The position numbers and the translations under genes are program-made. A stretch of DNA of 64,000 nt from Mycolicibacterium sp. P9-22 (GTDB taxonomy: Bacteria > Actinomycetota > Actinomycetes > Mycobacteriales > Mycobacteriaceae), in contig NZ_NPKP01000007.1 of the NCBI RefSeq assembly GCF_008329585.1, positions 124,001 to 188,000 on the forward strand, written 5' to 3'. Shown piece after piece: positions 51,996 through 60,895 of this stretch; the stretch's first letter is position 1; each line of letters starts with the position of its first letter. The notes beneath the pieces were generated by a model, which saw only the letters and a list, made by a program, of their open reading frames with translations, searched no databases and had not been told where the DNA came from.

Positions 51996-52425
51996 TGGCC
52001 GTACGCGCGTCGGAACGCGCCGTTCGAGTGCTCTTGCCGCGTGTCCCGTTCTTCGGGCGCGGCGTGCCGAGCACATACGACTTGACCAGATGATTCCAAC
52101 TGCAAGTGCGGCATACCTCCACCACATGGACGGCGAATTCGTCGAAACGGGTCGCGAGCAGCACCAGCTCCTCAGCGGTGCGCGCCGAACCCGACACCGC
52201 GCCGAGGTGCTCCCCGAACACCCAGGACACCAGGGTCAGCTGTTCCTTCCGGCAGATCGGGCACATCACCGAGCTGGTCTTCCCGTGGTACTTGGCGGCG
52301 CGCAGCAGATAGGGGTTCGCATCGCAGACTTCGGTGACACCGGTCCGCCCGGAGTACACCTCGGCCAGCAGGGACCGACGCCGCAGGGCGTAATCCACCA
52401 CCTGTCGCTGCAATCGCACGACCAC
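51988..52425 (-). CDS. DUF5318-family protein (Rv0049 orthologue)
   Basis: A 145-residue protein with two metal-binding-type cysteine pairs, MCPICRKEQ near residue 54 and VCRTCSWNH near residue 104. It starts near VRLQRQVVDYALRRRSLLAEV, closely matching Rv0049. Function is unknown; the strict link with ponA1 suggests a cell-wall or division role. The GTG start has no strong ribosome site. Its 3' end overlaps the ponA1 start by 8 bp. Confidence 0.88.
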   Translation of the reverse strand: MVVRLQRQVVDYALRRRSLLAEVYSGRTGVTEVCDANPYLLRAAKYHGKTSSVMCPICRKEQLTLVSWVFGEHLGAVSGSARTAEELVLLATRFDEFAVHVVEVCRTCSWNHLVKSYVLGTPRPKNGTRGKSTRTARSDARTASE

Positions 52426-52500
52426 CAGAGTACGTCGGTGCCTCAGCTACCGAGGCGCGACGGCAGCGGGATGACCGCAGAACTTCTAGCATCATTCGTC

Positions 52501-53376
52501 GTGGCGGGATGGCAGACAGCACGAACACGGGCGCGCGACGCCGACCGCGATGCCGCGTGCAGGGCCCTGGACAACGCGTTCAGCGAAGGCCAGCTCGCGA
52601 TGGACGAACACCGGCGGCGCATCGATGCCGCCATCAGCGCCGCCACCCTGGCCGAGCTGCACGAGCTGCTCGACGACCTGCAGATCGACGATCCGCTGCC
52701 GCAGCCGGTATCGCCGAGACGGCGTCGCCGCGGTATCGGCCTCGCGATCGCCGGCGCCCTGGTGGTGGTGGTCGCAGCGATCGGCTGGGTGCTCGCCTCG
52801 CCCGATACCCCCGTCGAGCCGCCGAATGCCGCCGTTCCGCAAGCCCCGGCGGCGCCTGCGGCGATCACCCCGGCTCCGCCGCCCCCGATCGACGATGTAC
52901 CGCCGGTGGTGCTGAAGCTGCCGCGGCACATGGACACCGTCGAAGGCATGACCGGCCTGCTCGACGAGATTCGCAAGCGCTTCGGCAGCACCATGGGCTA
53001 CGAGCTGGCGTTGCGGCCGGACCAGGCATACCTGTCGCTACCGGACCCCGCCGACGACGGCCGCAAGCTGATCTACACCTATCGCGGGGGTTGGGGTAGT
53101 CCTTCCGGCTCTGCCCGATCCGACTCCGACATCGTGGCGGACCTCAGCGCGGTCGACATCGCTGCCACCGTCGCCGCCTGGCTGTCCGCACCGGCCACCC
53201 TGCAGATCGCGCCGGACGATGTGGAGGACTCCTATCTGGATATCGACCACATCGAGGAGCCCGGTGGCCCCGGCGCGCTGGAGACGCTGATCCGGGTCAC
53301 GACGAAATCGGGGAAGAACGGTTTCCTCTATCTGGACCCGTCAGGCGCCATCAAACGCGTCGAAAACCCGAGCTGA
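52501..53376 (+). CDS. DUF1707-containing membrane protein (Rv0048c-like), copy 1
   Basis: A 291-residue protein. The N-terminal DUF1707-like domain (RARDADRDAACRALDNAFSE, then QLAMDEHRRRIDAA) is followed by one membrane helix (GIGLAIAGALVVVVAAIGWVL, about residues 80-100; quoted in part) and a proline-rich spacer before an extracytoplasmic domain. The GTG at 52501 matches the paralogue start; an ATG at 52471 would add ten residues. A TAGCAT hexamer 8 nt upstream and no ribosome site suggest a leaderless mRNA. It is divergent from the DUF5318-ponA1 operon. Confidence 0.82.
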   Translation: MAGWQTARTRARDADRDAACRALDNAFSEGQLAMDEHRRRIDAAISAATLAELHELLDDLQIDDPLPQPVSPRRRRRGIGLAIAGALVVVVAAIGWVLASPDTPVEPPNAAVPQAPAAPAAITPAPPPPIDDVPPVVLKLPRHMDTVEGMTGLLDEIRKRFGSTMGYELALRPDQAYLSLPDPADDGRKLIYTYRGGWGSPSGSARSDSDIVADLSAVDIAATVAAWLSAPATLQIAPDDVEDSYLDIDHIEEPGGPGALETLIRVTTKSGKNGFLYLDPSGAIKRVENPS

Positions 53377-53401
53377 GCGCCTGCGTCCTACGATCATCGG
53401 C

Positions 53402-54271
53402 GTGGCGACACGGCAGACGGCGGGTACCCGGGCGAAAGACTCCGACCGCGATGACACATGCAAGGTTCTGGACAGCGCGCTGAGCGAGGGCCAGCTGTCC
53501 ATGGAGGAACACCGGCAGCGGGTCGCTGCGGCCACCACCGCGGCGACGCTCGGTGACCTGCAGTCCCTGGTCTCCGATCTGCAGACCACCAGCTCCACGG
53601 TCAAGTTGCCGAACCTCAAGCCCGAACGAACGACCACGGCCATCGGCCCCGGCGCCGGTTGGGGTATCCGCATCGCGACGGCCGCGGTGCTGGTCATCCT
53701 CGGCATCGCCATCGGCTGGGGGCTGTACGGCAACACGTCCTCACCGCTGAGTTTCGAGAGCGACCCCGGCGCCAAGGCCGACGGCATCCCGGCGACCGTG
53801 CTCACCCCGCCCCGGCAGTTGATGTCACTCGGCGGGCTCAACGGACTGTTCGAACAGATGCGCCAGAAGTTCGGCGACACCAAGGGATTCGACCTGACGA
53901 TTTTCGACGACTCCGCCCGGCTGGAGCGTCCCGACCCCAATGAACCACGCCGCATCTTGAGTTACAGCTACAACGGCGGCTGGGACGATCCGTCGGAAAC
54001 CAGCGTGAGCAGCGACGCCCGCCTCGTCGATCTGGCCGCCTTCGACGTGCCCACGTTCGTCGGCCTGATCCGCGGCGCCCCGGAGACCCTCGGCATCAAT
54101 CCGGCCGAAGTGAAGCAGATCCACGTCGACGTCGGCCCGAACAGCGACACCACCGCGCCGCCGGAGAGCATCGAGATCAGCGTTTACGTCTCGCCGCAGT
54201 TCGGGAACAGCGGATACATCGAGTTCAACGGCGACGCCTCGGTGAAGCGCATCAACTACCCCAGCCCCTGA
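53402..54271 (+). CDS. DUF1707-containing membrane protein (Rv0048c-like), copy 2
   Basis: A 289-residue paralogue of the preceding protein and closer to Rv0048c. The DUF1707 domain is GTRAKDSDRDDTCKVLDSAL and QLSMEEHRQRVAAA, followed by one membrane helix near residues 85-105 and an extracytoplasmic domain (GLNGLFEQMRQKFGDTKGFD). TACGAT lies 7 nt before the GTG, again suggesting a leaderless start with its own promoter. The 25-bp gap between copies and shared layout point to tandem duplication. Confidence 0.85.
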   Translation: MATRQTAGTRAKDSDRDDTCKVLDSALSEGQLSMEEHRQRVAAATTAATLGDLQSLVSDLQTTSSTVKLPNLKPERTTTAIGPGAGWGIRIATAAVLVILGIAIGWGLYGNTSSPLSFESDPGAKADGIPATVLTPPRQLMSLGGLNGLFEQMRQKFGDTKGFDLTIFDDSARLERPDPNEPRRILSYSYNGGWDDPSETSVSSDARLVDLAAFDVPTFVGLIRGAPETLGINPAEVKQIHVDVGPNSDTTAPPESIEISVYVSPQFGNSGYIEFNGDASVKRINYPSP

Positions 54272-54274
54272 TGC

Positions 54275-54323
54275 GATTTGTGGAGTTCTTGTCGGAATGA
54301 GTCCGACAAGAACTCCACAAATC
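54275..54323. terminator. Perfect 22-bp hairpin after the DUF1707 pair
   Basis: The arm 54275-54296 (starting GATTTGTGGAG) is exactly complementary to 54302-54323 (ending CTCCACAAATC), with a 5-nt ATGAG loop, 3 nt after the stop codon. No U-tract follows. It is a likely terminator, but the perfect arms are longer than needed. Confidence 0.7.
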
Positions 54324-54350
54324 ACCGGGGTTCGCCGGAATGTCATCCTC

Positions 54351-54380
54351 ATGTAGCGCCATATATATCGGCGCGATACA
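54351..54380. promoter_or_regulatory. Candidate PadR operator
   Basis: TGTAGCGCC, an ATATATAT core, then GGCGCGATACA forms an imperfect inverted repeat upstream of the PadR gene. PadR sites are typically ATGT-N8-ACAT-like, and the TGTA/TACA ends fit roughly. Autoregulation of the padR-ino1 unit is inferred. Confidence 0.45.
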
Positions 54381-54455
54381 CTTTGCCGAGGTGTTGGTCC
54401 GTCGTAGCGACCGACAAACGGGGCGATCGTCACGATCGCAGGGGGAGGTGATTCG

Positions 54456-55004
54456 ATGCTGGAGCTGGCCATTCTGGGACTCCTGCTGGAGTCGCCGATG
54501 CACGGCTACGAACTTCGTAAACGCCTGACCGGATTGTTGGGCGCTTTCCGCGCCTTCTCCTACGGCTCGCTGTACCCGGCGCTGCGACGCATGCAGGCCG
54601 ACGGCCTCATCGTCGAAGACGCCGCACCGGACGGAACCCCCAAGATGCGCCGTGCCCGGCGCGTCTACCACCTCAGTGACACCGGCAAGGCACGCTTCGC
54701 CGAGCTGGTGGCCGACACCGGACCGCAGAACTACACCGACGACGGTTTCGGCGTGCACCTGGCGTTCTTCAACCGGACGCCCGCCGAAGCCAGGATGCGC
54801 ATCCTGGAAGGCCGTCGCCGTCAGGTGGAGGAACGCCGCGAAGGTCTGCGGGAAGCGGTCGCGCGAGCCAGCACATCGCTGGACCGCTATACCCGCCAGT
54901 TGCACCAGCTGGGCCTGGAGTCCAGTGAGCGCGAAGTCAAATGGCTCAACGAACTGATCGCGGCCGAACGTGTCGCACAGGGCAACCCGGAAACACAGCC
55001 GTGA
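54456..55004 (+). CDS. PadR-family transcriptional regulator (Rv0047c orthologue)
   Basis: A 182-residue PadR regulator. The winged-helix start is LELAILGLLLESPMHGYELR, followed by FSYGSLYPALRRMQADGLI and a C-terminal coiled helix for dimerisation. GGGGGAGGTG precedes the ATG. It lies 37 bp upstream of ino1 and may regulate inositol synthesis, as the conserved pairing suggests. Confidence 0.93.
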   Translation: MLELAILGLLLESPMHGYELRKRLTGLLGAFRAFSYGSLYPALRRMQADGLIVEDAAPDGTPKMRRARRVYHLSDTGKARFAELVADTGPQNYTDDGFGVHLAFFNRTPAEARMRILEGRRRQVEERREGLREAVARASTSLDRYTRQLHQLGLESSEREVKWLNELIAAERVAQGNPETQP

Positions 55005-55041
55005 ACATCACCGAGCACCGAGGATCCAAAGGAGAATGACC

Positions 55042-56136
55042 ATGTCGAAGCCTGAGTCCACCGAAGTCAGGGTCGCGATTGTCGGAGTCGGCAACTGCGC
55101 ATCCTCCCTGGTCCAGGGTGTGCAGTACTACCGCGACGCCGACGAGAACGTCAGCGTCCCCGGCCTGATGCACGTCAAGTTCGGGCCGTACCACGTCCGC
55201 GACGTCAAGTTCGTCGCCGCGTTCGACGTGGACGCCAAGAAGGTCGGCTTCGACCTGTCCGAGGCCATCGGCGCCTCGGAGAACAACACCATCAAGATCG
55301 CCGACGTGCCGCCCACCGACATCATCGTGCAGCGCGGCCCGACGCTCGACGGCATCGGCAAGTACTACTCCGAGACCATCGAGGTCTCCGACGCCGACCC
55401 CGTCGACGTCGTCAAGGTCCTCAAGGACGCCAAGGTCGACGTGCTGGTGTCCTACCTGCCCGTCGGTTCCGAAGAGGCCGACAAGTTCTACGCCCAGTGC
55501 GCCATCGACGCCAAGGTCGCGTTCGTCAACGCGCTGCCGGTGTTCATCGCCTCGGACCCGGTGTGGGCCAAGAAGTTCACCGATGCCGGTGTGCCCATCG
55601 TCGGCGACGACATCAAGAGCCAGGTCGGCGCCACCATCACTCACCGCGTGATGGCCAAGCTGTTCGAGGATCGCGGCGTCACCCTGGACCGCACCTATCA
55701 GCTCAACGTCGGCGGCAACATGGACTTCAAGAACATGCTCGAGCGGGAGCGCCTGGAGTCCAAGAAGGTCTCCAAGACCCAGGCCGTCACCAGCAACCTG
55801 ACCGGCTCGCTGGCCGACAAGGTGTACGACAAGAACGTGCACATCGGCCCGTCGGACTACGTCGCCTGGCTCGACGACCGCAAGTGGGCCTACGTCCGCC
55901 TGGAGGGCCGCGCCTTCGGTGACGTGCCGCTGAACCTGGAGTACAAGCTCGAGGTCTGGGACTCGCCCAACTCGGCGGGCATCATCATCGACGCCGTGCG
56001 CGCCGCGAAGATCGCTCTGGACCGCGGCCTGGGCGGCCCGATCCTGCCGGCCTCGGCCTACCTGATGAAGAGCCCGCCGGAGCAGCTGGCCGACGATGTC
56101 GCCCGCACCCAGCTGGAAGCCTTCATCCAGGGCTGA
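55042..56136 (+). CDS. ino1: Inositol-3-phosphate synthase (Rv0046c orthologue)
   Basis: A 364-residue NAD-dependent enzyme that turns glucose 6-phosphate into inositol 3-phosphate, the first step to phosphatidylinositol and mycothiol. The NAD motif is VGVGNCASSLVQG near residue 14. The family segments VSYLPVGSEEADKFYAQC, GDDIKSQVGAT and NVGGNMDFKNM, with lysines of the active site, are intact. The ATG at 55042 is chosen because AAAGGAG is 7 nt upstream; an ATG at 55036 is too close. A hairpin terminator follows. Confidence 0.97.
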   Translation: MSKPESTEVRVAIVGVGNCASSLVQGVQYYRDADENVSVPGLMHVKFGPYHVRDVKFVAAFDVDAKKVGFDLSEAIGASENNTIKIADVPPTDIIVQRGPTLDGIGKYYSETIEVSDADPVDVVKVLKDAKVDVLVSYLPVGSEEADKFYAQCAIDAKVAFVNALPVFIASDPVWAKKFTDAGVPIVGDDIKSQVGATITHRVMAKLFEDRGVTLDRTYQLNVGGNMDFKNMLERERLESKKVSKTQAVTSNLTGSLADKVYDKNVHIGPSDYVAWLDDRKWAYVRLEGRAFGDVPLNLEYKLEVWDSPNSAGIIIDAVRAAKIALDRGLGGPILPASAYLMKSPPEQLADDVARTQLEAFIQG

Positions 56137-56150
56137 TTCTTTCCGCCGAG

Positions 56151-56198
56151 AGTGCGGTGAGATCGCGTTTCCACCCGGATTCGCGATCTCACCGCACT
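56151..56198 (+). terminator. Intrinsic terminator after ino1
   Basis: AGTGCGGTGAGATCGCG (56151-56167) is perfectly complementary to CGCGATCTCACCGCACT (56182-56198), with a 14-nt loop, and is followed by a T-containing stretch (TTCGTCGTTT). It begins 14 nt after the ino1 stop. Confidence 0.85.
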
Positions 56199-56229
56199 TT
56201 CGTCGTTTCGGGGGACGTATAAAGAGTTC

Positions 56230-57156
56230 GTGAGTTTCCCCGAAATCTCCGACGACGAACTGCTCGACCTCGACGAGTTCGCCCTGCTGCATGAGAACGC
56301 CGAGCAGGCCGGGGTGACCGAGATCCCGCCGGCACAACGGCTCGATCTGGGCGAGATCAGCGCCCTCAAGTGGGGTTCGGAGTCGCCCCAGGTGGTGTTC
56401 CTGCACGGTGGCGGCCAGAACGCGCACACCTGGGACACCATCATCCTCGGGCTCGGGCTGCCCGCACTGGCCATCGATCTGCCCGGGCACGGCCGCTCGG
56501 CCTGGCGCGAGGACGGGGACTACGGACCCAAGCTCAACGCCGAGACCGTCAAACCGGTCCTGCGGGAGCACGCCCCGGACACCCGCCTCGTGGTCGGCAT
56601 GTCGCTGGGCGGGTTGACCGCCTTGCGGGTCGCGGCCACCGAACCGGCCCTGGTGCCCGAACTGGTGCTCGTCGACGTCACCCCGTCCGCACCCGAACGC
56701 CACGAGCAGATGTCCAAGGCCCAGCTCGGTGCGGTGGCCTTGGTGCAGGGCGAGCGCACCTTCCCGACCTTTGCGGCGATGCTCGACGTGACCATCGCCG
56801 CCGCGCCGCACCGCGACCGCAATTCGTTGCGCCGCGGCGTGTTCCACAACGCAAAACGCCTCGACGACGGCACCTGGACGTGGCGTTATGACTCGTTCCG
56901 CAAGGGCGTCACCGACAAGAGTGCCGGCATGCCGGACTCCTTCCTCGGGCTGTGGGACGACGTTGCGTCCATCACCATGCCGACCACCCTGGTGCGCGGT
57001 GCGGACTCCTATTTCGTCAACGACGAGGACGCGGCGGCATTCGCCGCCGGTGCACCGGGTTTCCGGCAGACCCATGTCGTCGAGGGCGCGGGGCACTCGG
57101 TGCAGGGTGACCAACCGCGCAAGCTGATCGAGATCCTGCACGGCGTCCTGCGCTGA
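56230..57156 (+). CDS. Alpha/beta hydrolase (Rv0045c orthologue)
   Basis: A 308-residue esterase-type hydrolase. The oxyanion segment is FLHGGGQNAHTWD, the nucleophile elbow GMSLGG near residue 127 and the histidine in EGAGHSVQGD near residue 294. TATAAA lies 6 nt before the GTG start with no ribosome site, pointing to a leaderless mRNA. It has its own promoter after the ino1 terminator. Confidence 0.88.
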   Translation: MSFPEISDDELLDLDEFALLHENAEQAGVTEIPPAQRLDLGEISALKWGSESPQVVFLHGGGQNAHTWDTIILGLGLPALAIDLPGHGRSAWREDGDYGPKLNAETVKPVLREHAPDTRLVVGMSLGGLTALRVAATEPALVPELVLVDVTPSAPERHEQMSKAQLGAVALVQGERTFPTFAAMLDVTIAAAPHRDRNSLRRGVFHNAKRLDDGTWTWRYDSFRKGVTDKSAGMPDSFLGLWDDVASITMPTTLVRGADSYFVNDEDAAAFAAGAPGFRQTHVVEGAGHSVQGDQPRKLIEILHGVLR

Positions 57157-57261
57157 GTTGTTGCCTGCAGTTCACCTTCTGCTAGCCCGGCTCCCGTAGC
57201 TTCGCCCCGAACCGGCGTCCAGCCCACGACCGGTGTTCGAGGTGGAAGGATCCCCGCAGCC

Positions 57262-59319
57262 ATGGCGCTCATCCCGTTGAATCTCATTGTCGCGCATGAA
57301 GGTCGGTCATCGCGCCAGCACATCACCTGCCGCAACCGGTGTGGTGACGCCTGCTCCAAGCCCGCTCCCAACACCAGCGACAACGAATACTTCGGCGATA
57401 TCGTGCAGGCGATGTCCCGGCGCAATGTGCTGCGCGTGGGCGGGGTGGCCGTCCTGGCCGTCGGCGCGGGAGCCGCACTGGCCGCCTGCAGTACCGGCGA
57501 AAAGCCCTCTGCCACCGAGACTTCCAGCGCACCGGCGGAGGTCCCCGAGACCCCTTCGGGTATGCGCTTCGACAGCGTGGACGTCAACACCGAGGACGCC
57601 GTCGTGGTACCCGCGGGATACCAGCAGCGCGTGGTGATCGGCTGGGGCGACCCGGTTCTGCCCGGCGCACCGGTGTTCGACATCGCCAAGCAGACCGGCG
57701 CCTCACAACGTCAGCAGTTCGGTTTCAACAACGACTTCGCCGCGCTGCTGCCGATCCAGGGTCAGGCAGGCCGCTTCCTGATGGTGGTCAACCACGAGTA
57801 CAACAGCCCGCAGTTCATGTTCCCGGACTACGACGCCAAGGCACCGACCCGGGAACAGTTCGACGTCGAGATCGCCGCCGTCGGCCTGTCGGTCGTCGAG
57901 GTGGAACGCAGCCCCCAGGGCGGGCTGCGGCCGGTTCTCGGCCGCTATAACCGCCGCATCACCGCCGACACCCCGTTCACGCTCAGCGGCCCTGCCGCCG
58001 GAGCCGATACCGTCAAGACGGCTGCCGACCCGGCCGGTACGACCGTGCTCGGCACCTTCGCCAACTGCGCCGGTGGCGTAACGCCCTGGGGCACAATTCT
58101 TTCCGGCGAAGAGAACTTCAACGCGTACTTCGGTGCGGTGGAGGGAACCCCGCTGCCCGACGCCGACCGGGCCGACCGCTACGGGGTGGCCGCCGAACCG
58201 TCCGAGCACCTGTGGGAGAAATTCGACCCCCGCTTCGATCTGGCCGCCTCCCCCAACGAGGTGAACCGGTTCGGCTACGTGATCGAACTGGACCCATGGA
58301 ACCCGAACTCGGTGCCGGTCAAGCATTCCGCGCTGGGCCGGCTCAAGCATGAGGGCGCCAACGTGCACGTCACCGATGACGGGACCGTGGTGGTCTACAC
58401 CGGTGACGACGAACGCTTCGACTACATGTACAAATTCGTCTCGGACAAGAAGGTCCGGCCCGGCGACACGGCCCACAACATGACCATCCTCAACGAGGGC
58501 ACGCTCTACGTCGCCAAGCTGACCAGCGAGATCCCGGCCGGCGAGATCGACGGTTCCGGCAAGCTGCCGTCCACCGGCTCGTTCACCGGCACCGGCACCT
58601 GGATTCCGCTGCTGCACTCCGGTCCCGACGGCAAGGCCGAAGCCCTTGTCGACGGATTCACACCGCAGGACATCGCGGTGTTCACCCGGTTGGCCGCCGA
58701 CAAGGCCGGCGCCACCAAGATGGACCGGCCGGAGGACTTCGACGTCAACCCGAAGACCGGCAAGGTGTACGTCGCGCTGACCAACAACGACAAGCGCGGC
58801 ACCGACGGCACCGCACCGGTCGATGCGGCCAACCCCCGCAACGAGAACAAGAACGGCCAGGTGCTGGAGCTCACCGACAACCACGCGGGAACCGACTTCA
58901 CCTGGGGTCTGCTGCTGGTATGCGGTGACCCGGCCGCCGCCGACACCTACTACGGCGGTTTCGACAAGACCAAGGTCAGCCCGATCTCCTGCCCGGACAA
59001 CCTCGCCTTCGACAGCCACGGCAACCTGTGGATCTCGACCGACGGCAACGCGCTGGACGGCAACGACGGGCTGTTCGCCGTCGCGCTGGACGGACCCAGT
59101 CGCGGTGAGACCAAGCAGTTCCTCACCGTCCCCGTCGGCGCCGAGACCTGCGGTCCCGTCATCACCGACGATCTGATCACCGTCAGCGTCCAGCACCCCG
59201 GCGAGGGTGACGACTACAGCCTGGCCAATCCGCTGTCGCACTGGCCCGACGGCGGCAACGCCCCGGCCCGGCCCGCGGTGGTCGCGGTGTGGCGCGACGG
59301 CGGCAATATCGGGGTCTGA
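57262..59319 (+). CDS. PhoX/DUF839-family Tat-exported protein
   Basis: A 685-residue protein of the PhoX-like phosphatase family. It has an N-terminal cytoplasmic segment with TCRNRCGDAC, then the twin-arginine signal SRRNVLRVGG near residue 52 and a lipobox-like LAAC-S. The beta-propeller body has NHEYNSPQF, WGTILSGEENFNAYF, EGANVHVTDDGTVVVYTGDD and SCPDNLAFDSHGNLWISTDG, the metal-binding signatures of PhoX, a calcium/iron alkaline phosphatase. It would release phosphate outside the membrane. The long pre-signal region is usual in this family. Confidence 0.88.
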   Translation: MALIPLNLIVAHEGRSSRQHITCRNRCGDACSKPAPNTSDNEYFGDIVQAMSRRNVLRVGGVAVLAVGAGAALAACSTGEKPSATETSSAPAEVPETPSGMRFDSVDVNTEDAVVVPAGYQQRVVIGWGDPVLPGAPVFDIAKQTGASQRQQFGFNNDFAALLPIQGQAGRFLMVVNHEYNSPQFMFPDYDAKAPTREQFDVEIAAVGLSVVEVERSPQGGLRPVLGRYNRRITADTPFTLSGPAAGADTVKTAADPAGTTVLGTFANCAGGVTPWGTILSGEENFNAYFGAVEGTPLPDADRADRYGVAAEPSEHLWEKFDPRFDLAASPNEVNRFGYVIELDPWNPNSVPVKHSALGRLKHEGANVHVTDDGTVVVYTGDDERFDYMYKFVSDKKVRPGDTAHNMTILNEGTLYVAKLTSEIPAGEIDGSGKLPSTGSFTGTGTWIPLLHSGPDGKAEALVDGFTPQDIAVFTRLAADKAGATKMDRPEDFDVNPKTGKVYVALTNNDKRGTDGTAPVDAANPRNENKNGQVLELTDNHAGTDFTWGLLLVCGDPAAADTYYGGFDKTKVSPISCPDNLAFDSHGNLWISTDGNALDGNDGLFAVALDGPSRGETKQFLTVPVGAETCGPVITDDLITVSVQHPGEGDDYSLANPLSHWPDGGNAPARPAVVAVWRDGGNIGV

Positions 59320-59336
59320 GTAATACCGTGGACGAC

Positions 59337-60131
59337 ATGACCCTCCCCATCCGCATCGGTGTCCAGCTCCAGCCCCAGCACATGACCGAATACGGTCAGG
59401 TGCGCGACGCGGTGCGCCGCTGCGAGGACATCGGGGTCGACGTCGCGTTCAACTGGGATCACTTCTTCCCGCTCTACGGAGATCCCGACGGCCCGCACTA
59501 CGAGTGCTGGACGATGCTTGCGGCGTGGGCCGAGCAGACCTCACGCATCGAGATCGGCGCCCTGGTCACCTGCAACTCCTACCGCAACCCGGAGTTGCTG
59601 GCCGATATGGCCCGCACCGTCGACAACATCTCCGGCGGCCGGCTGATCCTGGGCATCGGATCGGGCTGGAAGGACAAGGACTACGACGAGTACGGCTACG
59701 AGTTCGGCACCGCGGGTGGTCGTCTCGATGACCTCGCCGCGGCGCTGCCGCGCATCGAGTCGCGACTGGCGAAGCTGAATCCCGCACCGCTGCGCGAGAT
59801 CCCGATCCTGATCGGCGGACAGGGCAAGCGCAAGACGCTGCGTCTGGTCGCCGAGCACGCCCACATCTGGCACGGTTTCACCGACGCGGGCACCTACCCC
59901 GGCCTGGCCGAGGTGCTCGACGCCCACTGCGCCGACACCGGCCGGGATCCGTCCGCCATCGAACGGTCCTCGGGTGTGCCGGAGAAGAGCGTCGAGGCCG
60001 CGCTCACCGGCGCCGCGGCACTGGTCGACCTCGGCGTCACCCTGCTGACCATCGGCGTCAACGGTCCCGACTATGACCTCACCATCGCCGAGGCACTGGT
60101 CAAGTGGCGTGACGAGCGGGCCGCCGGCTGA
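59337..60131 (+). CDS. LLM-class F420-dependent oxidoreductase (Rv0044c orthologue)
   Basis: A 264-residue luciferase-like fold protein: PIRIGVQLQPQHMTEYGQVR, DVAFNWDHFFPLYGDPDGPH, ISGGRLILGIGSGWKDKDYD and IPILIGGQGKRKTLRLVAEH. F420 use is inferred from the family. TAATAC ends 10 nt before the ATG, without a ribosome site, so the mRNA may be leaderless. The position matches Rv0044c. Confidence 0.9.
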   Translation: MTLPIRIGVQLQPQHMTEYGQVRDAVRRCEDIGVDVAFNWDHFFPLYGDPDGPHYECWTMLAAWAEQTSRIEIGALVTCNSYRNPELLADMARTVDNISGGRLILGIGSGWKDKDYDEYGYEFGTAGGRLDDLAAALPRIESRLAKLNPAPLREIPILIGGQGKRKTLRLVAEHAHIWHGFTDAGTYPGLAEVLDAHCADTGRDPSAIERSSGVPEKSVEAALTGAAALVDLGVTLLTIGVNGPDYDLTIAEALVKWRDERAAG

Positions 60132-60180
60132 ACACCTGAGCGGCCACGGAGGGAGTCTGTCGTGAGAGACTTCACCCGCC

Positions 60181-60885
60181 ATGCCCAAGAAGTACGGGGT
60201 CAAAGAGAAAGACCTGGTAGTCACCCATGTGGTGAACCTGATCCTGACCGGAAAGCTCCGGTCGGGGGATCGGCTGGACCGCAACGAGATCGCCGAGGAC
60301 CTCGGCATCAGCCGGGTGCCCATCCAGGAAGCCGTCGTCCAACTCGAGCACGACGGGATCGTGTCGACGCAGTACCACCGCGGTGCCTTCATCCACCGCT
60401 TCGACGACGCGGTGCTGCGTGAACACCATGAGGTCTACGGCGTGCTCAATGGCATCGCCTCGGCCCGGGCCGCCACCGAGGCCGACCCGGAGTTGCACGC
60501 CACACTGCGGGCGCTGACCGCGGGACTGCGCAACAGCCGCGACCCCCGCGGTTTCCACGAGACGGCATGGCAGTACCGGCAGACGGTCACCGAGGCCCAC
60601 GCCGGCCCGCGACTGCAGGCCGCGATCCGGGCGGCGCAGACCTTCATTCCGAGGGCCTTCTGGTCGGCCTACCTCGACGCGCCCGCCGAGTTGCTCGGCC
60701 ACTACGAGGCCGAGACCGCCGCCATCGCCGGCCGGGACCCGGAGGCCGCGCGCGCGGCCTGCACGGCGGCGGCCGAACTGATGGGCCAGATCATGCTGAC
60801 CGAGCTGGTGCGGCGCGGCGTTCTGGGCGGGCCGGTTAACTTCGAAATGAGTTTGAATCCCCCGGCTGCTGAGCCCAGCGACTAG
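60181..60885 (+). CDS. GntR-family transcriptional regulator (FadR type, Rv0043c orthologue)
   Basis: A 234-residue regulator. The winged helix includes ILTGKLRSGDRLDRNEIAED and LGISRVPIQEAVVQLEHDGI; an FCD-type helical effector domain follows with HETAWQYRQTV and LGHYEAETAAIAG. The likely ligand is a small carboxylate. It lies just upstream of the amino-acid importer and may control it. Confidence 0.92.
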   Translation: MPKKYGVKEKDLVVTHVVNLILTGKLRSGDRLDRNEIAEDLGISRVPIQEAVVQLEHDGIVSTQYHRGAFIHRFDDAVLREHHEVYGVLNGIASARAATEADPELHATLRALTAGLRNSRDPRGFHETAWQYRQTVTEAHAGPRLQAAIRAAQTFIPRAFWSAYLDAPAELLGHYEAETAAIAGRDPEAARAACTAAAELMGQIMLTELVRRGVLGGPVNFEMSLNPPAAEPSD

Positions 60886-60895
60886 CTTTTCAGAG

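Noticed and set aside
54946..57141. 731-residue minus-strand frame opposite padR-ino1-hydrolase
   Set aside because: Long GC-driven antisense frame; all three plus-strand genes are well-conserved families.
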